Assembly: GCA_937951935.1 (NCBI GenBank)
Contig: CALGAM010000105.1
Coordinates: 1 to 63,951 of the forward strand
From: an uncultured Micromonospora sp.
Lineage (GTDB): Bacteria > Actinomycetota > Actinomycetes > Mycobacteriales > Micromonosporaceae
Direction: 5' to 3'
DNA length: 63,951 bases
Under the pieces are notes generated by a model that did no database searches, had not been told where the DNA came from, and saw nothing but the letters and a program-made list of their open reading frames with translations. The translations under genes were made by a program, and so were the position numbers. The stretch's first letter is position 1; each line of letters opens with the position of its first letter. This document shows, one piece after another, positions 57,769 through 63,951 of the stretch.

Positions 57769-60700
57769 GTGGCTGACCGACTGATCATCCGTGGCGCGCG
57801 GGAGCACAACCTGCGCGATGTGAACCTCGACCTGCCGCGCGACGCCATGATCGTGTTCACCGGGCTCTCCGGTTCGGGGAAGTCCAGCCTCGCCTTCGAC
57901 ACGATCTTCGCCGAGGGCCAGCGGCGGTACGTCGAGTCGTTGTCGGCCTACGCCCGACAGTTCCTCGGGCAGATGGACAAGCCGGACGTCGACTTCATCG
58001 AGGGGCTCAGCCCGGCCGTCTCCATCGACCAGAAGTCGACCTCCCGCAACCCGCGTTCCACCGTCGGCACCATCACCGAGGTCTACGACTACCTGCGGCT
58101 GCTCTTCGCCCGGATCGGTGAGCCGCACTGCCCGACCTGCGGCGAGCGGATCAGCCGGCAGAGCCCGCAGCAGATCGTGGACCGGGTTCTGGCGATGCCG
58201 GAGGGCACCCGGTTCATGGTGCTCGCCCCGGTGGTCCGGGGCCGCAAGGGTGAGTACGTCGACCTGTTCGCCGAGCTGCAGGCAAAGGGGTACGCCCGGG
58301 CCCGGGTCGACGGCGTGGTCCATCCGCTGACCGAACCTCCGAAGCTCAAGAAGCAGGAGAAGCACACCATCGAGGTGGTGGTGGACCGGCTGACGGTCAA
58401 GGCCAGCGCCAGGCAGCGGCTCACCGACTCGGTCGAGTCCGCGCTCGCGCTCTCCGGCGGGCTGGTGCTGCTCGACTTCGTCGACCTGCCCGAGGACGAC
58501 CCGGACCGGGAGCGCCGCTACTCCGAGCACCTGGCCTGCCCCAACGACCACCCGCTGGCGATCGAGGACCTCGAGCCCCGGGTCTTCTCCTTCAACGCCC
58601 CGTACGGCGCCTGCCCGGAGTGCACGGGGCTGGGCGTCAAGAAGGAGGTCGACGCCGATCTGGTCGTGCCGGATCCGGAGCGCACGCTGCGGGAGGGTGC
58701 GATCCAGCCGTGGTCCGGTGGGCAGACGATGGAGTACTTCCTACGCCTGCTGGAGGCGCTGGGCGAGGCCGAGCACTTCGACCTCGACACCCCGTGGCGC
58801 GCGTTGCCGTCCCGGGTGCAGAAGACGATCCTGTACGGCTCCAGCGACCAGGTGCACGTGCGCTACCGCAACAGGTACGGCCGGGAGCGGTCGTACTACA
58901 CCGGCTTCGAGGGCGTGGTGCAGTGGATCGAGCGGCGGCACAACGACACCGAGTCGGAGTGGTCCCGGGAGAAGTACGAGGGCTACATGCGGGACGTGCC
59001 CTGCCCGGCCTGCCGCGGCGCCCGGCTCAAGCCGGAGGTGCTGGCGGTCACCCTGGGCGGGCGCAACATCGCCGAGGTCTGCGCGCTGTCCGTCGGTGAG
59101 TGCGCGGAGATGCTCGGCGCCCTGACCCTGACCGACCGGCAGAAGCTGATCGCCGAGCGGGTCCTCAAGGAAATCAACGCCCGGCTCCGGTTCCTGGTCG
59201 ACGTCGGGCTCGACTACCTGTCGCTGGACCGCCCGGCCGCCACCCTCTCCGGTGGTGAGGCGCAGCGCATCCGGCTCGCGACGCAGATCGGATCCGGCCT
59301 GGTCGGCGTCCTCTACGTTCTCGACGAGCCCTCGATCGGGCTGCACCAGCGGGACAACCACCGGCTGATCGAGACGCTGGTCCGGCTGAAGAACCTGGGC
59401 AACACGCTGATCGTGGTCGAGCACGACGAGGACACGATCCGCGCCGCGGACTGGATCGTCGACATCGGCCCGGGCGCCGGCGAGCACGGCGGCCGGATCG
59501 TGCACAGCGGCCCGGTCTCCGACCTGCTGGCGAACGAGGAGTCGGTGACCGGGGCGTACCTGTCGGGCCGGCGGGCCATCGCCACGCCGACGCGGCGCCG
59601 TCCGCAGACGCCGGGCCGGGAGGTGGTGGTGCACGGGGCGCGCGAGCACAACCTGCGCAACCTGACCGTGCCGTTCCCGCTCGGGCAGTTCATCGCGGTC
59701 ACCGGGGTCAGCGGCTCCGGCAAGTCGACCCTGGTCAACGACATCCTGTACGCGGTGCTGGCGAACCAGGTCAACGGGGCGCGGCTGGTGCCGGGCCGCC
59801 ACCTGCGGGTCACCGGACTGGAGCACGTCGACAAGGTCGTCGGTGTCGACCAGTCGCCGATCGGGCGCACGCCGCGGTCGAACCCGGCGACGTACACCGG
59901 GGTCTGGGACCACATCCGCAAGCTCTTCGCGGAGACCACCGAGGCGAAGGTGCGGGGGTACGGCCCCGGTCGCTTCTCGTTCAACGTCAAGGGCGGCCGG
60001 TGTGAGGCGTGCAGCGGCGACGGGACGATCAAGATCGAGATGAACTTCCTTCCCGACGTGTACGTCCCGTGCGAGGTCTGCAAGGGTGCCCGGTACAACC
60101 GGGACACCCTGGAGGTGCACTACAAGGGCCGCAGCGTCGCCGACATCCTGGACATGCCGATCGAGGAGGCCGCCGAGTTCTTCTCGGCGATCCCGGCGAT
60201 CCACCGGCACCTGAAGACCCTGGTCGACGTCGGCCTCGGCTACGTCCGGCTCGGCCAGCCGGCCCCGACCCTCTCCGGCGGCGAGGCGCAGCGGGTCAAG
60301 CTCGCCGCCGAGTTGCAGCGGCGGTCGACCGGGCGGACCGTCTACGTCCTGGACGAACCGACCACCGGGCTGCACTTCGAGGACATCCGCAAACTGCTCG
60401 GCGTGCTGAACAGCCTCGTCGACAAGGGCAACACCGTGATCGTCATCGAGCACAACCTCGACGTGATCAAGACCGCGGACTGGCTGGTCGACATGGGCCC
60501 CGAGGGCGGCCACCGGGGCGGCACGGTGCTGGCGATCGGCACCCCCGAGGAGGTGGCCGAGGTCCCGGAGAGCCACACCGGCCGGTTCCTCCGGCCGATC
60601 CTGGGGCTCAGCGGTCCGCCGAAGGGGTCGGCGGCGGCGACCGCGCGGGCGGCCAGGGCCAACAGCGGTGGGACGGCCAGGGCCGGCGGTGCTGCCGCGA

Positions 60701-60795
60701 AGGCCGGTAACGGTACGGCGAAGACCGGCGGCACGCCGGGGCCGGCGACGCCGGCGAAGCGCGCGGCCCGGGCCCGCGGCGGCACGTCGGTCTGA
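57769..60795 (+). CDS. uvrA: UvrABC excinuclease subunit A
   Basis: 1008 aa. The tandem ABC ATPase that senses DNA damage. Walker A motifs are GLSGSGKSS and GVSGSGKST; both ABC signatures read LSGGEAQR. The zinc module CEACSGDGTIK...PCEVCKGARYN (C-X2-C, C-X2-C) is intact, as is the CPTCGERI pair of the first half. The last about 55 residues form an Ala/Gly/Thr-rich tail beyond the core, longer than in E. coli UvrA (940 aa). The GTG at 57769 follows GGAG at 11 nt. No LexA box is visible upstream. Confidence 0.97.
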   Translation: MADRLIIRGAREHNLRDVNLDLPRDAMIVFTGLSGSGKSSLAFDTIFAEGQRRYVESLSAYARQFLGQMDKPDVDFIEGLSPAVSIDQKSTSRNPRSTVGTITEVYDYLRLLFARIGEPHCPTCGERISRQSPQQIVDRVLAMPEGTRFMVLAPVVRGRKGEYVDLFAELQAKGYARARVDGVVHPLTEPPKLKKQEKHTIEVVVDRLTVKASARQRLTDSVESALALSGGLVLLDFVDLPEDDPDRERRYSEHLACPNDHPLAIEDLEPRVFSFNAPYGACPECTGLGVKKEVDADLVVPDPERTLREGAIQPWSGGQTMEYFLRLLEALGEAEHFDLDTPWRALPSRVQKTILYGSSDQVHVRYRNRYGRERSYYTGFEGVVQWIERRHNDTESEWSREKYEGYMRDVPCPACRGARLKPEVLAVTLGGRNIAEVCALSVGECAEMLGALTLTDRQKLIAERVLKEINARLRFLVDVGLDYLSLDRPAATLSGGEAQRIRLATQIGSGLVGVLYVLDEPSIGLHQRDNHRLIETLVRLKNLGNTLIVVEHDEDTIRAADWIVDIGPGAGEHGGRIVHSGPVSDLLANEESVTGAYLSGRRAIATPTRRRPQTPGREVVVHGAREHNLRNLTVPFPLGQFIAVTGVSGSGKSTLVNDILYAVLANQVNGARLVPGRHLRVTGLEHVDKVVGVDQSPIGRTPRSNPATYTGVWDHIRKLFAETTEAKVRGYGPGRFSFNVKGGRCEACSGDGTIKIEMNFLPDVYVPCEVCKGARYNRDTLEVHYKGRSVADILDMPIEEAAEFFSAIPAIHRHLKTLVDVGLGYVRLGQPAPTLSGGEAQRVKLAAELQRRSTGRTVYVLDEPTTGLHFEDIRKLLGVLNSLVDKGNTVIVIEHNLDVIKTADWLVDMGPEGGHRGGTVLAIGTPEEVAEVPESHTGRFLRPILGLSGPPKGSAAATARAARANSGGTARAGGAAAKAGNGTAKTGGTPGPATPAKRAARARGGTSV

Positions 60796-60837
60796 CGGCG
60801 TTCCGGTGTGGTGGGGCGACCCGGTTGAACCGGTTGC

Positions 60838-60849
60838 CGGATATATCCG
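60838..60849. promoter_or_regulatory. 12-bp palindrome CGGATATATCCG upstream of the Rieske gene
   Basis: A perfect, AT-centred palindrome 66 nt before the Rieske gene start. It may be an operator or part of the promoter; no -35 at proper spacing is seen. Confidence 0.35.
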
Positions 60850-60915
60850 TGTCCTCGGGCATGGCCGCGGACGACCAGGAGCGCGGCGTCGAACGTCGAT
60901 CAAGGAAGGCTACGC

Positions 60916-61401
60916 ATGAGTGACGAGCAGACCGTGACCGGGCCGGGCGGGCAGACCCGACGGGCGCTGCTGGCGGGCGCGGGTGCGGTGGGCGCCTCCG
61001 TGGTGCTGGCCGCGTGCGGAACCGGGGACGACGACGCCCTGGACGGCGGAGGGGGCAGGGAGCCGGCGGGCTCCCCGAACGGCGCCGGCTCGGCGGGTGC
61101 CCCGGCCGGCGGCAGCACGGCACTGGCCAGGACGAGCGAGATCCCGGTCGGCGGTGGAAAGATCATCGCCGAGCAGGAGGTCGTGGTCACCCAGCCGACC
61201 GCCGGCGAGTTCAAGGCCTTCAGCTCCATCTGCACCCACCAGGGCTGTCCGGTGACGAGTGTCGAGGACGGCGCGATCGTCTGCACCTGCCACCTGAGCA
61301 GGTTCTCCATCGCGGACGGCTCGGTCAAGGCGGGTCCGGCGCCCAGGCCGCTGCCGGCGAAGAGCATCACCGTCACCGGGGACGACATCGTCCTCGCCTG
61401 A
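60916..61401 (+). CDS. Rieske [2Fe-2S] TAT lipoprotein
   Basis: 161 aa. The N terminus carries twin Arg (TRRALLAGAGAVG) and the lipobox VLAACG, so export by Tat and lipid anchoring are likely, as expected for a protein that folds with its cluster inside the cell. A Gly/Ala/Pro linker (about 40-70) leads to the Rieske domain with CTHQGCPV (Cys-X-His) and CTCHLSRF (Cys-X2-His). The usual Gly of CPCHGS is Leu here. Electron partner unknown. The ATG at 60916 follows AAGGAA. It lies between uvrA and uvrC without an obvious repair role. Confidence 0.92.
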   Translation: MSDEQTVTGPGGQTRRALLAGAGAVGASVVLAACGTGDDDALDGGGGREPAGSPNGAGSAGAPAGGSTALARTSEIPVGGGKIIAEQEVVVTQPTAGEFKAFSSICTHQGCPVTSVEDGAIVCTCHLSRFSIADGSVKAGPAPRPLPAKSITVTGDDIVLA

Positions 61402-61462
61402 ACCCGCGGTCCCGGCGCGGCCGGCCGCCGCCGTGCCGGGACACCCCGCGATGATCACCGAT

Positions 61463-61468
61463 TAGGCT
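61463..61468 (+). promoter_or_regulatory. Leaderless -10 box of uvrC
   Basis: TAGGCT ends 7 nt before the uvrC GTG at 61476, with no SD in between. Confidence 0.6.
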
Positions 61469-61475
61469 TGTCGAC

Positions 61476-63407
61476 GTGCCTGACCCCGCCACCTACCGAC
61501 CCGCGCCGGGCACGATTCCGGACGCGCCCGGCGTCTACCGGTTCTGGGACCCGGAAGGCCGGGTGATCTACGTCGGCAAGGCGAAGAGCCTGCGCAGCCG
61601 GCTCAACTCGTACTTCGCCGACCCGTGGTCGCTGCACGAGCGCACCCGCCAGATGGTCACCACCGCCGCCCGGGTCGACTGGATCATCGTCGGGACCGAG
61701 GTCGAGGCGCTCCAGCAGGAGTACACCTGGATCAAGCAGTACGATCCACGCTTCAACGTGCGGTACCGGGACGACAAGTCGTACCCGTACCTGGCGGTCA
61801 CCCTGCACGAGGAGTTCCCCCGGTTACAGGTCATGCGGGGAGCCAAGCGCAGGGGGGTGCGGTACTTCGGGCCGTACTCCCACGCCTGGGCGATCCGGGA
61901 GACCCTGGACCTGCTGCTGCGGGTGTTTCCGGCGCGGACCTGCTCGTCCGGGGTGTTCAGGCGGCAGGCACAGATCGGTCGTCCCTGCCTGCTGGGCGAC
62001 ATCGGCAAGTGTTCGGCGCCCTGCGTCGGGCGGATCTCCGCCGACGGGCACCGGCGGATCGTCGACGAGTTCTGCGAGTTCATGGGCGGTCGTACCGACA
62101 CCATGGTCCGGCGGCTCGAACGGGAGATGAACGAGGCCAGCGAGCGGCTCGAGTTCGAGCGGGCCGCGCGGTTGCGGGACGACCTCGCGGCGCTGCGCCG
62201 GGCCATGGAGAAGCAGAGCGTGGTCCTCGGCGACGGCACCGACGCCGACGTGGTCGCCTTCGCCGAGGACGAGCTCGAGGCCGCCGTCCAGGTCTTCCAC
62301 GTCCGCGGCGGCCGGGTGCGCGGCCAGCGCGGCTGGGTGGTGGAGAAGGTCGAGGACCTGACCACCGGCGACCTCGTGCACCACTTCTGCAGCCAGGTCT
62401 ACGGCGGTGAGGAGGGTGAGCGCGACGTGCCCCGGGAGCTGCTGGTGCCGGCGCTGCCGGCCGACGCCGACGCGTTGGCCGCCTGGCTGTCGGGCCGCCG
62501 TGGCAGCCGGGTCACCCTCCGGGTCCCGCAGCGCGGCGACAAGAAGGCGCTGCTCGAGACCGTCGCCCGCAACGCCGTCGAGGCACTGACCCGGCACAAG
62601 CTGCGCCGCGCCGGAGACCTGAGCACCCGCGGCGAGGCGCTGGACGAGCTCACCGAGGCGCTCGGGCTGCGGACCGCGCCGCTGCGTATCGAGTGCTACG
62701 ACGTCTCCCAGATCCAGGGGACGGACGTGGTGGCCAGCATGGTCGTCTTCGAGGACGGCCTGCCCCGCAAGAGCGAGTACCGGCGGTTCGCGGTGCGCGG
62801 CGCGACCGACGACCTGTCGGCCCTCTCCGAGGTGCTGCGGCGCCGGTTCAGCCGCTACCTGCAGGCGCGGGGGGAGACCGGCGAGATCGGCGAGGAGACC
62901 GCCTCCGACCCGGACCGACCCGGGATCGACCCCACCACCGGCCGGCCCCGCAGGTTCGCCTATCCGCCGCAACTGGTGATGGTGGACGGTGGACAACCGC
63001 AGGTCGCCGCCGCGGCGGCGGTGCTGGCGGAGCTGGGCATCGACGACATCGCACTCTGCGGGCTGGCCAAGCGGCTGGAGGAGGTGTGGCTGCCCGGCGA
63101 GGAGTTCCCGGTGATCCTGCCCCGTGCCTCCGAGGGGCTCTACCTGTTGCAGCGGATCCGGGACGAGGCCCACCGGTTCGCCGTCACGTACCACCGACAG
63201 CGGCGATCCCGGCGGATGACCGCCTCCGACCTGGACCGGATTCCCGGCCTCGGCGAGGTGCGCCGCAAGGCGTTGCTGCGCCACTTCGGGTCGGTCCGGC
63301 GGCTCTCCGCGGCCACGGTGGAGGAGATCGCCGAGGTGCCGGGTATCGGGCGGCGTACCGCCGAGGCGGTCGTCGCGGCCCTGGGGGCCGGCGACCCGTC
63401 GCGGTGA
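61476..63407 (+). CDS. uvrC: UvrABC excinuclease subunit C
   Basis: 643 aa. The N-terminal GIY-YIG nuclease (GVYRFWD, VIYVGKAKSLRSRLNSYF) makes the 3' cut. A Cys-rich segment (ARTCSS to PCLLGDIGKCSAPC) follows, then the UVR helix pair (RLEFERAARLRDDLAALR) that binds UvrB. The RNase-H-like endonuclease domain (RIECYDVSQIQGTDVVASMV, MVDGGQPQ) makes the 5' cut, and tandem HhH motifs close the protein (LDRIPGLGEVRRKALLRHF, IAEVPGIGRRTAEAV). The GTG at 61476 has a leaderless promoter. Confidence 0.97.
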   Translation: MPDPATYRPAPGTIPDAPGVYRFWDPEGRVIYVGKAKSLRSRLNSYFADPWSLHERTRQMVTTAARVDWIIVGTEVEALQQEYTWIKQYDPRFNVRYRDDKSYPYLAVTLHEEFPRLQVMRGAKRRGVRYFGPYSHAWAIRETLDLLLRVFPARTCSSGVFRRQAQIGRPCLLGDIGKCSAPCVGRISADGHRRIVDEFCEFMGGRTDTMVRRLEREMNEASERLEFERAARLRDDLAALRRAMEKQSVVLGDGTDADVVAFAEDELEAAVQVFHVRGGRVRGQRGWVVEKVEDLTTGDLVHHFCSQVYGGEEGERDVPRELLVPALPADADALAAWLSGRRGSRVTLRVPQRGDKKALLETVARNAVEALTRHKLRRAGDLSTRGEALDELTEALGLRTAPLRIECYDVSQIQGTDVVASMVVFEDGLPRKSEYRRFAVRGATDDLSALSEVLRRRFSRYLQARGETGEIGEETASDPDRPGIDPTTGRPRRFAYPPQLVMVDGGQPQVAAAAAVLAELGIDDIALCGLAKRLEEVWLPGEEFPVILPRASEGLYLLQRIRDEAHRFAVTYHRQRRSRRMTASDLDRIPGLGEVRRKALLRHFGSVRRLSAATVEEIAEVPGIGRRTAEAVVAALGAGDPSR

Positions 63408-63458
63408 CCGCCGCCGGCCCTCCCCGCGAGCGGCCGGTGGGGACCACCGAGTCCAGCG

Positions 63459-63827
63459 TCACGGCGCCTCGGCGCCGGATCCTCGGTCGGTGTCGGCCGG
63501 CTGGGCGGGGTGGGCGTGGCGCCAGGTGTGCAGGGCGCCGCTGGCGAGCAGGGCCGGCCCGGCCAGGGTCGCGGCGGTCACCACCGCCGCGAACACGTCC
63601 GGAAAGCCAGCCGGCGACACGTCGACCGCTACAGCCCGATGCCGGCGGTCAGCGTCCACCGCACCCGCGCCGGTGCCGCCCGACCCGCCACGGCCACGTA
63701 GCCGACCAGCGTGCCGAGTGCGACCACACCACACGGTGGACGTCGGCCAGGAGGCGAGCAGCGCCGCCCCGACGGAGATCGGTCCGGTTACCGCGGACAG
63801 TGACAGCAGGGTGCGGTTTGGTGGCAT
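63459..63827 (-). pseudogene. Small membrane-protein gene with two compensating frameshifts
   Basis: The open frame of 122 codons starts at an ATG (63827) with a hydrophobic helix (TGPISVGAALLASW) and ends with another (FPDVFAAVVTAATLAG). Its middle is Arg/Gly-rich and non-hydrophobic. Over exactly that middle (about 63630-63730) a neighbouring frame reads GVVALGTLVGYVAVAGRAA followed by RWTLTAGIGL, which is what a membrane protein should look like there. A one-base shift near 63724-63734 and an opposite shift near 63628-63634 would join the pieces into one polytopic protein. It is either a pseudogene or a sequence error. No family is recognised. Confidence 0.55.
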
Positions 63828-63839
63828 GTTTGTGGATTC

Positions 63840-63951
63840 TGCGGTACGGCTGGTGGCCTGGGGTGGGGTGGATCGGTTGGTGGGTGGTGGGTGGTTTCGT
63901 CCGGTGTCGGGGTTTTCCGGGTGACGGTCGTCACCGTGTCTGGGTGTTCTG
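63840..63951. other. G/T-rich tract at the window end
   Basis: The plus strand from about 63858 to 63894 has eight GG-to-GGGG runs separated by T or short spacers, a strong G-quadruplex pattern. It lies upstream of the frameshifted minus-strand gene. No coding frame is convincing (only a 32-codon frame from 63826). Confidence 0.45.

Overview
The window is chromosomal DNA of a very high-GC actinomycete, most likely a member of the Micromonosporaceae (Micromonospora or a close relative). The basis is codon use (almost every third position is G or C), abundant GTG and TTG starts, leaderless-type promoters (a TANNNT hexamer 6-8 nt before the start codon), and gene content and order: livJHMGF, polA, rpsA, coaE, uvrB, terC, typA, uvrA, a Rieske protein and uvrC. 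The genus is an inference from style and synteny, not from a search.

Layout. 1-1669: end of a MarR-type regulator, a perfect dyad that could be its operator, and a 14-TM drug-type MFS exporter. 1799-6775: a sugar-degradation patch with a GH31 alpha-xylosidase-type enzyme (minus) and a GH42 beta-galactosidase (plus). Between them lies a GH95 alpha-L-fucosidase relic that has lost nearly all of its middle, and a promoter overlapped by a 25-bp dyad with XylR/ROK operator geometry. 6825-13836: a small membrane protein, an Eis-type acetyltransferase, a secreted CBM2-PL11 rhamnogalacturonan lyase, a luciferase-like flavin monooxygenase and a YibE/F membrane protein. 14047-16030: a 73-nt tRNA with a CAA anticodon, a PdtaR-type ANTAR response regulator and a lipoprotein. 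16301-23988: two amino-acid ABC transporters (branched-chain LivJHMGF, then a polar amino-acid type). 24073-33995: polA, two small DUF proteins, a methyltransferase, rpsA, coaE (GrpB fusion) and uvrB.

34612-41585 looks like an accessory block between uvrB and terC. It holds an orphan STM4013-like hydrolase, an ABM-domain protein, and three translationally overlapping minus-strand genes: a Stealth phosphotransferase, an unknown beta-rich protein, and a GT4-Stealth fusion. This is the best candidate for an undescribed system, probably assembling or decorating a phosphate-linked cell-surface glycan. It is bordered by two gene-poor stretches of about 600 bp.

42177-51773: terC, then a muropeptide-salvage set (serine hydrolase, L-Ala-D/L-Glu epimerase, NlpC/P60 peptidase) downstream of typA, a DedA protein fused to a degenerate PAP2 domain, and two wall hydrolases (SLT lipoprotein and a phage-lysin-like amidase). 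51800-54437: an NAD-dependent epimerase, a cold-shock protein, a second DedA protein and an SCO4848-type membrane protein. 54678-55470: tRNA-Gln, a second CAA-anticodon tRNA with a short variable loop, and a decayed tRNA-Pro-like sequence. 55701-63407: an MBL hydrolase, rsgA, uvrA, a Rieske lipoprotein and uvrC. The window ends with a small membrane-protein gene that appears doubly frameshifted and a G/T-rich tract.

Together the window encodes all three UvrABC excision-repair subunits plus PolA, which fills the repair gap, along with ribosome functions (S1, TypA, RsgA), amino-acid uptake, plant-polysaccharide use and wall metabolism. No CRISPR array, insertion sequence or prophage structural gene was seen.
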